A DNA stretch of 64,000 nt from DLAJ01 sp023663615 (GTDB lineage: Bacteria > Bacillota > Clostridia > Lachnospirales > Lachnospiraceae). Below, piece by piece: positions 1-8,951 of this stretch. The notes below the pieces were generated by a model. The model saw only the letters and a program-made list of their open reading frames with translations. It was not told where the DNA came from and made no database searches. The stretch lies in the NCBI GenBank assembly GCA_023663615.1, contig JAMPHA010000001.1:372001-436000 (forward strand), in the 5' to 3' direction. Numbering within the stretch: the stretch's first letter is position 1; the number at the start of each line of letters is the position of its first letter. The position numbers and the translations under genes were made by a program.

Positions 1-603
1 AGACGGCATATTTCCGAGCTGCTGACGAGACAGGATGTACAGAATCTTATCAACAACTTAAAAGAGACGAATCCGTCCGTTGTCGAGGAGCTTGTGCCGA
101 AGCTGCTTGGCTTAGGTGAGATACAGAAGGTATTGCAGAATCTCTTAAAAGAAGGCGTATCCATCCGTGATCTTTTGACGATCTTTGAAACGCTGGCGGA
201 TTATGCGACGTCCACGCGTGATACGGATATTCTGACCGAGTATGTGCGTCAGGCGTTGAAGCGGGCGATCTCAAGCCGTTTCTTCCCTGCGAATGAGACA
301 ACGAGCGTCGTGACGCTCGATCCGAAGCTGGAACAGGAGATCATGGGCAGTGTGAAGCAGACGGAGCAGGGCGCGTACCTGAATCTGGATCCCGAAAAGA
401 CCAAGCAGATCATGGCGTCGGTTGAGAAGGAGACGGGCAAGCTTGAGAATCTCGGCAAGAGTCCGATCGTTATCACATCGCCGATCGTGCGGGCGTATTT
501 TAAGCGCCTGACGGAAGATTATTTCAGGGATCTGATCGTCGTATCATACAATGAAGTGGAATCGAATGTGGAATTACAGTCAGTTGGGATGGTGACAGCA
601 TAA
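1..603 (+). CDS. flhA: Flagellar export apparatus protein FlhA, C-terminal part (5' end outside window)
   Basis: Open from base 1 with no start, so only about the last 200 residues are present; full FlhA is about 690 residues. The visible part is the cytoplasmic C-terminal domain of the export gate, which docks flagellar chaperone-substrate complexes. Recognisable stretches are the TRQDVQNLINNLK helix, VVEELVPKLLGLGEIQKVLQ and the VSIRDLLTIFETLAD segment, all typical of the FlhA/InvA/LcrD family. An internal ATG at 94 is not the start because the same frame is coding upstream of it. The stop is one base before the flhF ATG, so the two genes are probably translationally coupled. Confidence 0.95.
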   Translation, partial: RRHISELLTRQDVQNLINNLKETNPSVVEELVPKLLGLGEIQKVLQNLLKEGVSIRDLLTIFETLADYATSTRDTDILTEYVRQALKRAISSRFFPANETTSVVTLDPKLEQEIMGSVKQTEQGAYLNLDPEKTKQIMASVEKETGKLENLGKSPIVITSPIVRAYFKRLTEDYFRDLIVVSYNEVESNVELQSVGMVTA

Positions 604-604
604 G

Positions 605-1966
605 ATGATAATCAAAAAATATCTTGCGGATACGGAAGCCGAGGCAGTCGATGCGGCAAAAAAAGAATTGGGACCGGGCGTTGTTGTGATGAATGTCCGA
701 AGCGTGAAGCATAAGGGCATCATGCGCTTTTTCAAGAATCCGATGAAAGAGGTCACGGTCGCGCTGGAGGAAGATTCGGAGCGGTTTTCATCGGCGGTCA
801 AGGACATTGCCCGCGTTGTCTCCGAGCAGAATGCGCAGCAGGAGGCCTGGTCAGCCGGGGAACGGAGCAAACCGTCGGGAACCGATGCGCCGGCGCGGAA
901 CACATCGGAAAGCGCGCAGGGGACGCCGGGCGCGGATACGCAGGCGGCAGGGCTTTTTAAGGCGGATGGCGCTGCATACGGAAGAAGCACGGCAAAAGCG
1001 GCCGCGGGCAGCCGTCAGATTTTAGAACAGGCGGCGTCCGAGAGCAATGTGCTGGAGAATAAGCTGGATTCGCTGCAAAGTCTCTTACAGGAGACGCTGG
1101 TAAAGACGGATGAGAAGAGCGCCGCCGTGCAGGAGGAGAGCGAGGAGCCGTCCGAGGCACAGAACTTCCTGCGGCTGTTGTATAACACGATGGTCGATAA
1201 TGAGGTGGATGAGCATTACGCGAATCAGATCATCGACACGCTGGACGTCAAGGAGACTGCGGATACGCCGATCGATTACTACCTGGCGAGCGTTTATCAG
1301 AAAATGGTCTTGAAATTCGGCAAGACGACGCGGATCACGGAGGCGAAAAAAACGCCGAAGGTCGTATATTTTATCGGTCCGACCGGTGTCGGCAAGACGA
1401 CGACGATCGCCAAGATCGCTTCGCGTTTCTGCGTGGAGCAAAAGAAAAAGCTTGCTCTTTTAACGACGGATACTTACCGGATCGTGGCGGCGGAGCAGTT
1501 AAAGACTTATGCGGATATTCTGGAGGTGCCGATCCGTGTGATCTATTCGATCGAGGAAATGGAACATGCATTTTCCGATTTTAGGGATTATGATTACATT
1601 TTAGTAGATACCGCGGGGCATTCCCACTATAATGAAGAACAGAGACAGGCGATCGGGCAGTTCATCCATGCGGCGGACGACAAGGTGGAAAAGGAAGTGT
1701 ACCTGGTGATGAGCGCAACGACAAAATACCGCGACATGATCAGTATTGCCGACGCCTATTCCGAGGTGACGGACTATAAGCTGATCTTTACAAAACTGGA
1801 TGAGACGACGGCGCTTGGAAATTTATTTAATCTGCGGATGCGTACGAATGCGGAGCTGTCCTATGTGACGACGGGGCAGAATGTACCGGAGGATATTGAG
1901 CCGTTTAATCCACAGATCGTAGTGAAACAGCTTCTTGGGGGAAGAAGACAGGAATTTAAGGGGTAA
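605..1966 (+). CDS. flhF: Flagellar biosynthesis SRP-type GTPase FlhF
   Basis: 453 residues. An SRP-family GTPase that sets the number and position of flagella together with FlhG. The N-terminal part holds a low-complexity, Ala/Gly/Ser-rich linker (about residues 75-150). The NG domain has the P-loop GPTGVGKTTT near residue 257, the TDTYRIVAAEQL motif of SRP GTPases, the G3 motif DTAGHS and the G4 motif TKLDE. The ATG lies two bases after the flhA stop with only a weak ribosome site of its own, which suggests coupling to flhA. Immediately followed by flhG, the usual partner. Confidence 0.95.
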   Translation: MIIKKYLADTEAEAVDAAKKELGPGVVVMNVRSVKHKGIMRFFKNPMKEVTVALEEDSERFSSAVKDIARVVSEQNAQQEAWSAGERSKPSGTDAPARNTSESAQGTPGADTQAAGLFKADGAAYGRSTAKAAAGSRQILEQAASESNVLENKLDSLQSLLQETLVKTDEKSAAVQEESEEPSEAQNFLRLLYNTMVDNEVDEHYANQIIDTLDVKETADTPIDYYLASVYQKMVLKFGKTTRITEAKKTPKVVYFIGPTGVGKTTTIAKIASRFCVEQKKKLALLTTDTYRIVAAEQLKTYADILEVPIRVIYSIEEMEHAFSDFRDYDYILVDTAGHSHYNEEQRQAIGQFIHAADDKVEKEVYLVMSATTKYRDMISIADAYSEVTDYKLIFTKLDETTALGNLFNLRMRTNAELSYVTTGQNVPEDIEPFNPQIVVKQLLGGRRQEFKG

Positions 1967-1969
1967 AAG

Positions 1970-2848
1970 ATGGATCAGGCTGAAAAGTTACGAAGCATCA
2001 TCAAAGCGAATCAGATCAACCGGCCGCTTGCGCGCGTCATTGCAGTGACGAGCGGAAAGGGCGGTGTGGGGAAGTCCAATACGGCGATCAATTTAGCGAT
2101 TCAGTTCCGCCGTATGGAGAAACGCGTGATCATTTTGGATGCCGATTTCGGGCTCGCCAATATTGAGATCATGTTTGGCGCAGTACCGAAATTCAATCTG
2201 TATGATCTGATCTATCAGGGAAAGAGTATCCGCGACATCATCACATGGGGACCGATGGATGTGGGGTTTATTTCGGGAGGGTCCGGGATCGCGGGCATGT
2301 CGAACTTAAACCGCGATTATCTGAACTATATCATACAGAATCTTTCGGAACTGGATACGCTGACCGATATGATCATTGTGGATACGGGCGCGGGCATTTC
2401 GGACGCCGTGCTGGAATTTCTGGTCTCCAGCGGCGAGATCTTACTGATCACAACGCCGGAACCGACGTCCATTACGGACTCCTATTCCCTGTTAAAGGCG
2501 TTAAACCGTCATTCCCGTTTCAAGACGGATAACACGCAGGTCAAGGTCATTGCGAACCGCGTGGAAAACGACGAGGACGGCATGGATCTGTTCTTAAAGC
2601 TCAATGCGGTCGTTACGAAATACTTAAAGATACCGATCACGTTTTTGGGCTCCGTGCCGCGCGACGAACAGCTTTCCAAGGCGGTCATGCAGCAGAGTCC
2701 GATCTCCATGCAGAATCCGAATGCAAAATCGGCGAAGGCGTATGAGGAGATCGCCATGAAGCTGATGGATAAGGAAGTCAGCACCAGTGTGCCGAAGAGA
2801 GGAATGGCGGCGTTTTTCGCCCATATTCTTTCCGGAAGAAAAAATTAA
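1970..2848 (+). CDS. flhG: MinD-like ATPase FlhG (YlxH), flagellar number regulator
   Basis: 292 residues. A ParA/MinD-family ATPase that stimulates the FlhF GTPase and limits flagellar number. The deviant Walker A motif SGKGGVGKSN lies at about residues 28-37, followed by ILDADFGLANIEIMFG (Walker A' region) and IIVDTGAGISD (Walker B). An N-terminal stretch with basic and glutamine residues (QAEKLRSIIKANQ) corresponds to the FlhF-activating segment of FlhG. The start is preceded by AAGGGG, and it begins three bases after flhF. Confidence 0.93.
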   Translation: MDQAEKLRSIIKANQINRPLARVIAVTSGKGGVGKSNTAINLAIQFRRMEKRVIILDADFGLANIEIMFGAVPKFNLYDLIYQGKSIRDIITWGPMDVGFISGGSGIAGMSNLNRDYLNYIIQNLSELDTLTDMIIVDTGAGISDAVLEFLVSSGEILLITTPEPTSITDSYSLLKALNRHSRFKTDNTQVKVIANRVENDEDGMDLFLKLNAVVTKYLKIPITFLGSVPRDEQLSKAVMQQSPISMQNPNAKSAKAYEEIAMKLMDKEVSTSVPKRGMAAFFAHILSGRKN

Positions 2849-2884
2849 ACGCTGGAAAAAAAGAAAACAGTGAGGAGAGGTACT

Positions 2885-3601
2885 ATGTTATCAAGTTATA
2901 TCATACCGGGACAGAAGGTAGAGCTCCACGCCACCGCCGATAACAGGGATGTCAAGGATAAGAAGAAGATGTATTTAAGCCGCGTATACGAGGTGCTTTC
3001 CGACGACCGGATCGAAGTGACGATGCCGATGGAGCAGACGAAGCTGATCCTGCTTCCGGTTGACGGCGAGTATGAAGTGTTCTTTTATACGCAGGGCGGG
3101 CTCTATCAATGTATCTGCCGGATCATCGACCGGTATAAGAGCAATAATGTGTATATCTTAGCGCTTGAGCTTGTGAGCAACCTGCGAAAATATCAGAGGC
3201 GGGAGTATTATCGTTTCAGCTGCGCGCTTGACATGAGTGCGCGCGTGTTAGAGGAGGAGGAGATCGAGGCGCTCGACGAGAGGCGTGACTATCTCGTGCC
3301 GGGACTTCCGTTAAAGCACAGTATCATTGTGGACATCAGCGGCGGCGGACTGCGGTTCGTGGCAAATCAAAAATACGACGAAGGCTCCCTGATCTATTGC
3401 AATTATTATCTGAACGTCAACGGGGTGAATAAAGAATATAACCTGGTCGGAAAGATCCTGCATGTCAGTGAGATCGAAAAGCAAAAGGGAAATTTTGAGC
3501 ACCGCGTCCAGTATATCAACATCGATTCGACGGAGCGGGAAGAGATCATACGCTACATCTTTGAAGAAGAGAGAAAAAATCTGAAGAAAGAGCAGAAATA
3601 A
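2885..3601 (+). CDS. YcgR-type PilZ protein, probable flagellar brake
   Basis: 238 residues from the ATG at 2885, chosen over an in-frame GTG at 2870 because AGGAGAGG ends four bases upstream of it. N-terminal YcgR/PilZN-like beta domain followed by a PilZ domain. The PilZ cyclic-di-GMP-binding motifs are both intact: the RxxxR motif in YQRREYYRF (about residue 106) and the DxSxxG motif in VDISGGGLRF. In YcgR/DgrA proteins this binding slows the motor or represses swimming. Its place inside the flagellar/chemotaxis operon supports that role. The stop codon falls in the first copy of a heptanucleotide tandem repeat. Confidence 0.88.
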   Translation: MLSSYIIPGQKVELHATADNRDVKDKKKMYLSRVYEVLSDDRIEVTMPMEQTKLILLPVDGEYEVFFYTQGGLYQCICRIIDRYKSNNVYILALELVSNLRKYQRREYYRFSCALDMSARVLEEEEIEALDERRDYLVPGLPLKHSIIVDISGGGLRFVANQKYDEGSLIYCNYYLNVNGVNKEYNLVGKILHVSEIEKQKGNFEHRVQYINIDSTEREEIIRYIFEEERKNLKKEQK

Positions 3602-3649
3602 GAAATAAGAAATAAGAAATAAGAAATAAGAAATAAGAAATAAGAAATA
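3594..3649 (+). repeat. Perfect 8 x 7-nt tandem repeat (AGAAATA)
   Basis: Eight head-to-tail identical copies of AGAAATA fill almost the whole gap between the pilZ stop codon and the region upstream of cheB. The pilZ TAA stop is formed inside the first copies, so copy-number changes would not alter the PilZ protein but would change spacing to cheB. Seen directly in the sequence. Confidence 0.97.
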
Positions 3650-3675
3650 TTGGCTGTGAATGGTGGGATGGGACT

Positions 3676-4755
3676 ATGGCGGAGAAAAAAAATATTTTAG
3701 TTGTTGATGACTCTGCACTCATGAGAAGTGTTCTTTGTGATATAATTAACTCGGATGAACGATTCCATGTAGCGGACAGAGCGATTAACGGCGCGGACGC
3801 GCTGGAGCTGCTCACGAGAAAGCAGTACGACGCGGTCGTGCTGGACGTAAACATGCCAAAGATGACAGGCGTGGAGCTCTTACGTCAGCTTCATACACGC
3901 AAGATCGCGGTACGCATTATGATGGCGAGCACGGACACCCGCGACGGCGCGCAGATCACGCTGGACTGTCTGGAGCTTGGCGCGCTGGATTTTATCCACA
4001 AGCCGGACAAAGCTTCGGATGCACGGGACGCCGACTTCCGCGGACAGTTTTTGGAGACGCTTTATGCCGTGTCACAGTCTGCGCTTCCCTCTTTTGCCAA
4101 GAGTCTCAGCATCAAGGGACTGAGCGAGACGAAGAAGGTCGTGGAGCTTGTCGGAAAGCATGGGGCGAAGGTGAGCGGCAGGCAGATCGTTGCGATCGCG
4201 AGTTCAACGGGCGGTCCGAAGGCGCTGCAGAGCGTGATCCCGCATCTTCCGGCCAATCTGAGAGCGCCGGTCGTGTTGGTACAGCATATGCCCGCAGGCT
4301 TTACGAAGTCTTTGGCGGAGCGGCTGGACAATATGAGCGAGATTCATGTCAAGGAGGCGGAGGAGGGCGATCCGGTTGAGGCGGGAACCGTCTATATTGC
4401 GCGCGGCGGCGTCCATATGAACATCGTGGAGCAGGGCGGCATGTGCCGTGTGCATTATACGAGCGAACCGCCGAGAGAGGGCGTCAGACCATGCGCGAAT
4501 TACATGTACGAGTCATTAAGCGAATGCAGCTATGAGCGGATCACCTGCGTTGTCATGACCGGAATGGGAGCGGACGGAACCAAGGGAATCGTGGCATTAC
4601 AAGCGGCAAAGAAAGTCCATGTGATCGCACAGGAGGAATCAACCTGTGCGGTATATGGTATGCCAAAGAGCATCGTTAATACGGGACTCACGGATCAGAT
4701 CGTTCCGCTTGAGGATATTGCCCGTGAGATTATCATGAACGTGGGGGTAAAATGA
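3676..4755 (+). CDS. cheB: Chemotaxis protein-glutamate methylesterase/glutaminase CheB
   Basis: 359 residues. Removes methyl groups from chemoreceptor glutamates and deamidates glutamines during adaptation. N-terminal receiver domain with acidic pair VVDDSA and phospho-acceptor D57 in VVLDVNMPKMTG. The C-terminal esterase domain shows the Ser-His-Asp triad: Ser in ASSTGGPKA (about 177), His in LVQHMPAGFT (about 204) and Asp in MTGMGADGTKG. The start has a modest ribosome site (GGGATGGGACT) and lies 26 bases after the heptamer repeat. One base separates its stop from cheA. Confidence 0.96.
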   Translation: MAEKKNILVVDDSALMRSVLCDIINSDERFHVADRAINGADALELLTRKQYDAVVLDVNMPKMTGVELLRQLHTRKIAVRIMMASTDTRDGAQITLDCLELGALDFIHKPDKASDARDADFRGQFLETLYAVSQSALPSFAKSLSIKGLSETKKVVELVGKHGAKVSGRQIVAIASSTGGPKALQSVIPHLPANLRAPVVLVQHMPAGFTKSLAERLDNMSEIHVKEAEEGDPVEAGTVYIARGGVHMNIVEQGGMCRVHYTSEPPREGVRPCANYMYESLSECSYERITCVVMTGMGADGTKGIVALQAAKKVHVIAQEESTCAVYGMPKSIVNTGLTDQIVPLEDIAREIIMNVGVK

Positions 4756-4756
4756 G

Positions 4757-6829
4757 ATGGACGTAAGCCAATATCTTGAAATCTTCATTGACGAGACCAA
4801 AGAACATCTCCAGAATCTGAATACGCAGATTCTGGAGCTGGAACAGGACCCGGAAAATGAAAATACGATCAACGAGATCTTTCGTGCCGCGCATTCCTTA
4901 AAGGGAATGGCGGGTACGATGGGGTACAAGCGGATGCAGACGCTGACGCACGATATGGAAAATGTGTTTTCCGAGGTGCGCAACGGGGCGATCAAGGTCA
5001 GCAGCGGGATGATCGACATTCTGTTCCAGTGCTTGGACGCGCTGGACGAGTATCTGACCAATATCCAGCAGAGTGCGGATGAGGGGACGAACGAGAATGA
5101 GGCGCTCATTAAGGCGTTAAATGAGCAGATGGGCGCAAAGGGCGAGACAAAAACCGCCGGGAAAAAGGGAAAAGGCAAAGAGCCGGCGAAGGCGGAAGCG
5201 GAGGAGAAGAAGTGGCTGGAGATCAAGCTGGATGATTCGCAGAAGTCCGTGATCGGCAGGGCGGCGTCGCAGGGACAGCATGTGTATGGCGTCACCGTCA
5301 AGGTGCATGAGACCTGTCTGTTAAAGGCGGCGCGCGCGTTTCTGGTGTTTAAGGCGATCGAGAAGTACGGTGAGATCATCGTGTCAAATCCGAGCGCACA
5401 GGATATTGAGGATGAGAGATTTGATTTGGATTTCAGTCTGATCGTCGTATCGAAAGGGGAGCTTGCGGAGATCCTGGATGCGATCAAGAATGTATCCGAG
5501 ATTGATACTGCTACCGGTGAGAAGATGGATGTATCCGAATATGCCGTTGAGGAAGCGAAGCAGCAGGAGAGCACGGGCGCTGAGAGCGGCAGTACGCAGG
5601 TTGCCGCTGCGGAGCAGACAAAGCCGGAGGCGGCAAAAGCAAAAGAGAAAAAGCAGAACGCCGTATCCAAACCGGTTGTGAACCGGACGGTCCGCGTGGA
5701 TATTGAGAAGCTCGACGTGCTGATGAACTTAGTCAGCGAGCTGATCATTGCCAAGAATTCCCTTGTGTCCGCATCGGGAGCTGAGGGAACAAAGAGCGCG
5801 GGCTTCAACGAGCAGATCGAATATCTGGAAAGCGTCACCACGAATCTCCATGAATCCGTCATGAAGGTGCGCATGGTGCCGATTGAGAGCGTTGTCAACA
5901 AATTCCCGCGCATGATCCGCGATCTGTCAAAGAAGTTAAATAAGAAAATGGAACTGTACATGACCGGTGAGGAGACGGAGTTAGACCGTACCGTTGTGGA
6001 TGAGATCGGCGATCCGCTGATGCATCTGCTTCGGAATTCCGCAGATCATGGTCTGGAGTCTGCGGAGATCCGCAGACAGAGAGGAAAGAGCGAGACCGGT
6101 TCCATCTTCCTGAATGCTTATCAGGACGGCAACAATGTCGTCATTGAAGTCGGCGATGACGGTAACGGCATCGATACGGAGGCAGTCAAGCTCAAGGCGA
6201 TCGAGCGCGGCGTCATCACGCCGGAGCAGGCGGAGAACATGACGGAGAAGGATATTATCGATCTGTTGTTCAACGCGGGCTTCTCCACCGCAAAGGTCGT
6301 GTCCGATGTGTCGGGCAGAGGCGTCGGTCTTGACGTTGTCAAGTCCAAGATCGAGTCGTTGAGCGGCGAGGTCGAGGTCAAGACCAAGCTGGGAGAGGGA
6401 AGTACCTTTATCATCCGTCTGCCGCTTACGCTTGCGATCATTCAGGCGCTGATGGTCGTTGTCGGCGGAGAGAAGTACGCGATCTCATTAGGTTCGATCC
6501 AGACGCTGGAGGACATTCCGGTTTCCGACATCAAGCTCGTGCAGTCAAAGGAAGTTATCAATCTGCGTGAAAATGTCATTCCGCTGATCCGCGTCAACGA
6601 AATGCTGGATATTGAATCCGCCAAGGGACCGGATGACAACCTGATGGTCGTGATCGTGAAGAAAGGCGATAAACTGGCAGGTCTGGTTGTGGATGACCTG
6701 ATCGGTCAACAAGAGATTGTTATCAAATCTCTCGGAAAATACATCAATAAATGCAAGATCATCAGCGGTGCGACAATTCTTGGTGACGGCGAAGTTGCGC
6801 TGATCCTTGATACGAATGCGATGCTGTAA
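4757..6829 (+). CDS. cheA: Chemotaxis histidine kinase CheA
   Basis: 690 residues with the standard domain order. P1 Hpt domain with phospho-accepting H46 in AAHSLKGMAGTMGY; a Lys/Ala-rich linker; P2 region; second linker rich in Ala, Glu and Lys (about 265-305); P3 dimerisation region beginning at RTVRVDIEKLDVLMNLVSEL; P4 ATPase with the N box (LLRNSADHGLE), G1 (DDGNGI) and G2 (GRGVGLDVVKSKI); P5 CheW-like domain at the C terminus. It phosphorylates the response regulators CheY and CheB in the receptor array. No cheY is visible in this window. Confidence 0.97.
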   Translation: MDVSQYLEIFIDETKEHLQNLNTQILELEQDPENENTINEIFRAAHSLKGMAGTMGYKRMQTLTHDMENVFSEVRNGAIKVSSGMIDILFQCLDALDEYLTNIQQSADEGTNENEALIKALNEQMGAKGETKTAGKKGKGKEPAKAEAEEKKWLEIKLDDSQKSVIGRAASQGQHVYGVTVKVHETCLLKAARAFLVFKAIEKYGEIIVSNPSAQDIEDERFDLDFSLIVVSKGELAEILDAIKNVSEIDTATGEKMDVSEYAVEEAKQQESTGAESGSTQVAAAEQTKPEAAKAKEKKQNAVSKPVVNRTVRVDIEKLDVLMNLVSELIIAKNSLVSASGAEGTKSAGFNEQIEYLESVTTNLHESVMKVRMVPIESVVNKFPRMIRDLSKKLNKKMELYMTGEETELDRTVVDEIGDPLMHLLRNSADHGLESAEIRRQRGKSETGSIFLNAYQDGNNVVIEVGDDGNGIDTEAVKLKAIERGVITPEQAENMTEKDIIDLLFNAGFSTAKVVSDVSGRGVGLDVVKSKIESLSGEVEVKTKLGEGSTFIIRLPLTLAIIQALMVVVGGEKYAISLGSIQTLEDIPVSDIKLVQSKEVINLRENVIPLIRVNEMLDIESAKGPDDNLMVVIVKKGDKLAGLVVDDLIGQQEIVIKSLGKYINKCKIISGATILGDGEVALILDTNAML

Positions 6830-6849
6830 GCGGAATGGAGGCGATAGGG

Positions 6850-7311
6850 ATGGAGGAGTTAAGAGATAAAAATGCGTTTGGTGCGGCGCAGTACATCGTC
6901 ATCCAACTTGGCGATGAAAAATACGGAATTGACATCAAGTATGTCGATAATATCCTGCGGAAATCGCAGATCACCCGCGTGCCGAAAGTGGCGGCATATT
7001 TTAAGGGCGTCATCAATCTGCGCGGCGAGGTTGTTCCGGTCATGAGCGTCCGTCTGAAGATGGGACTGGAAGAGGTTGAGGAGACAAAGGAGACCCGTAT
7101 CATCATTCTGAAGGCGGAAGGGATTGAGAAGATCGGTATCATCGTGGACGAGGTCAAAGAGGTTGTCACGCTGGAAGAAGAACAGGTTGACAGAATGGCG
7201 TATGATTCCAAGGAAGAGAAAAGCGCGTTTGTCACGGCAGTCGGAAAGTGCGACGAGGATCTGATCTCACTGCTTGATATTCATGCCGTGCTTGCGGAGC
7301 AGAACGTGTGA
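6850..7311 (+). CDS. cheW: Chemotaxis coupling protein CheW
   Basis: 153 residues from the ATG at 6850. An ATG at 6835 is in frame but lacks a ribosome site, while GGAGG at 6838-6842 is well spaced for 6850. A single CheW domain links receptors to CheA: typical segments are QYIVIQLGDEKYGIDI near the N terminus, VINLRGEVVPVMSVR in the middle and IGIIVDEVKEVVTLEE. Length is normal for the family. Directly follows cheA. Confidence 0.94.
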   Translation: MEELRDKNAFGAAQYIVIQLGDEKYGIDIKYVDNILRKSQITRVPKVAAYFKGVINLRGEVVPVMSVRLKMGLEEVEETKETRIIILKAEGIEKIGIIVDEVKEVVTLEEEQVDRMAYDSKEEKSAFVTAVGKCDEDLISLLDIHAVLAEQNV

Positions 7312-7403
7312 TACAGGAGAACCGAAGGGAATAAAATGGTATGATGTAGTAAAAAGACACTTAATGTGGGGTGGGGAAAAGACGAAAGGAATGGATAAGA
7401 AAT

Positions 7404-8024
7404 ATGTCGGATAAGTTAGATCTACAGGCAATGTCAGATCAGTACGTCGATGTCCTGATGGAATTAGGCAACATCGGCGCAGGAAACGCGATGACCGCGC
7501 TGGCGCAGATGCTGCAATGCAAAGTGGATATGAAGGTGCCGCGCGTCAGACTGTTGGAGTTTTCTGAGGTCGGCACGGTGATGGGCGGCGAAGAACAGAT
7601 CATGGCAGGTATTTACCTGGCGGTGGACGGGGACATTACGGGGAGCATCATGTTCCTGTTGGAAAAGGAGTCCGCCATGCATCTCGTCGGGAAGCTGATG
7701 GGGATGCCGCCGTCCGAAGACGGGAATTTCTCGGAAATGGAAATATCAGCATTACAGGAGATCGGGAATATCATCACCGGCTCCTACCTCAATTCTCTGT
7801 CGGCGATGACGGGCTTAAAGATTATCCCGTCCATACCGGCGCTGAGTGTTGATATGGCGGGCGCGATCTTAAGCGTTCCCGCGATCGAGTTCGGCTTGAT
7901 CGGAGACAACATTCTGATGATCGAGACGCAGTTCAGCGACGATCAGGAGATTGCAGGATATTTTATTCTTGTACCGGATCTGGAATCCTATGACAAGATT
8001 CTGGCCTCCCTTGGGCTTCGCTAG
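7404..8024 (+). CDS. cheC: CheY-P phosphatase CheC
   Basis: 206 residues from the ATG at 7404; an in-frame GTG at 7371 would add eleven basic residues unlike the family. CheC dephosphorylates CheY-P and binds CheD. Two pseudo-repeated phosphatase motifs with the Glu/Asn pair are visible: MELGNIGAGNAMTAL near residue 19 and LQEIGNIITGSYLNS near residue 117. Having both sites is the CheC type rather than the single-site CheX type. The upstream gap from cheW is 92 bases and contains no clear terminator. Confidence 0.93.
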   Translation: MSDKLDLQAMSDQYVDVLMELGNIGAGNAMTALAQMLQCKVDMKVPRVRLLEFSEVGTVMGGEEQIMAGIYLAVDGDITGSIMFLLEKESAMHLVGKLMGMPPSEDGNFSEMEISALQEIGNIITGSYLNSLSAMTGLKIIPSIPALSVDMAGAILSVPAIEFGLIGDNILMIETQFSDDQEIAGYFILVPDLESYDKILASLGLR

Positions 8025-8103
8025 GCATGCAGGGAGACCAAAAAGAGAACGGAGAGCGCGTGAGCGCATATAAACACGGATAGGGAAAGAAGCATGATAG
8101 GCT

Positions 8104-8589
8104 ATGAGTGAAATAATTAAAGTCGGTATGGCGGATGTTAATATATGCAAAAGTCCGAACGGGATCACGACACTCGGCTTAGGCTCGTGTGTCGGCATTG
8201 CGATAAGGGATCCCCTTACCAAAATCGGCGGACTGGCACATATTATGCTGCCGGACAGTACCGTGATCGCAAATAATTCTAACAAACCAAAGTTTGCCGA
8301 TACGGGAATTGTATTACTTGTGGATATGGTTGTAAGGGCGGGCGCAAGCAGGGCAAGGCTTGTGGCAAAAATCGCGGGCGGTGCGCAGATGTTTGGATTT
8401 CAGAATAAAAACGAACTTGTGCGCGTCGGCGAACGGAACGTAGAGGCTACAAAGAAGAAGCTTGCCGAGCTCAGGATTCCGATTCTGGCGCAGGATACAG
8501 GCGCCAATTACGGACGGACGGTAATTTTTTATCCTGAGACGGGAGATTTTATTATTCGTGCGGTAGGAAGAGATGAAAAAACAATCTAA
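8104..8589 (+). CDS. cheD: Chemoreceptor glutamine deamidase CheD
   Basis: 161 residues. CheD deamidates receptor glutamines and is a partner of CheC. The catalytic Cys is in GLGSCVGIAI and the His in GGLAHIMLP, followed by a conserved Thr in the FADTGIVLL region, matching the Cys-His-Thr arrangement of the family. The ribosome site is weak. The 3' end overlaps the next gene by 17 bases in another frame. Confidence 0.95.
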   Translation: MSEIIKVGMADVNICKSPNGITTLGLGSCVGIAIRDPLTKIGGLAHIMLPDSTVIANNSNKPKFADTGIVLLVDMVVRAGASRARLVAKIAGGAQMFGFQNKNELVRVGERNVEATKKKLAELRIPILAQDTGANYGRTVIFYPETGDFIIRAVGRDEKTI

Positions 8590-8923
8590 CAATCAAGACG
8601 ACAGTCAGAAGGAACAGTCTGAACAGAAGGAAGACGATCAGACCAAAGAACAGCAGGAAGAGTATGGCAGGTTAAAGACGAAGCAGCTTCCGGCTGTGAT
8701 CATGCTTTTGGGCGGAGCGGTCGCGGTGATCGTCACGTATGCACGCGGGTTTTCGCTGCGGGAGATTCTTTTGATCGTGCTTGCCAGCCTGCTTGGGTTT
8801 TATATTCTGGGTCTGATCCTGAAGCGGATCTTTGATTCGTTCCGTATCAGGCAGAAAGAGCAGGAGGAAAGCGGTACGCCGGAGGAAGGCGAAGTCATCG
8901 AGAAAGAACCGGAAAAGGAATGA
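8573..8923 (+). CDS. Small membrane protein of unknown function in the chemotaxis operon
   Basis: 116 residues, not assigned to a family. The first 35 residues are Gln/Glu/Asp/Lys rich and probably disordered. Two closely spaced hydrophobic helices follow (about 40-58 and 64-83), then a charged tail ending in Glu-rich sequence. The ATG has AGGAAG upstream and lies inside the end of cheD, so it is probably translationally coupled. Its place directly before fliA is where Clostridia often carry small membrane proteins of unknown role. Confidence 0.75.
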   Translation: MKKQSNNQDDSQKEQSEQKEDDQTKEQQEEYGRLKTKQLPAVIMLLGGAVAVIVTYARGFSLREILLIVLASLLGFYILGLILKRIFDSFRIRQKEQEESGTPEEGEVIEKEPEKE

Positions 8924-8951
8924 CTAGAAACAGACAAGGGCGGAGGACGGC

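Noticed and set aside
4639..5961. 440-codon open frame on the minus strand across cheB-cheA
   Set aside because: It lies opposite cheA, which has complete domain motifs; Ser/Phe-rich composition is typical of an antisense shadow.
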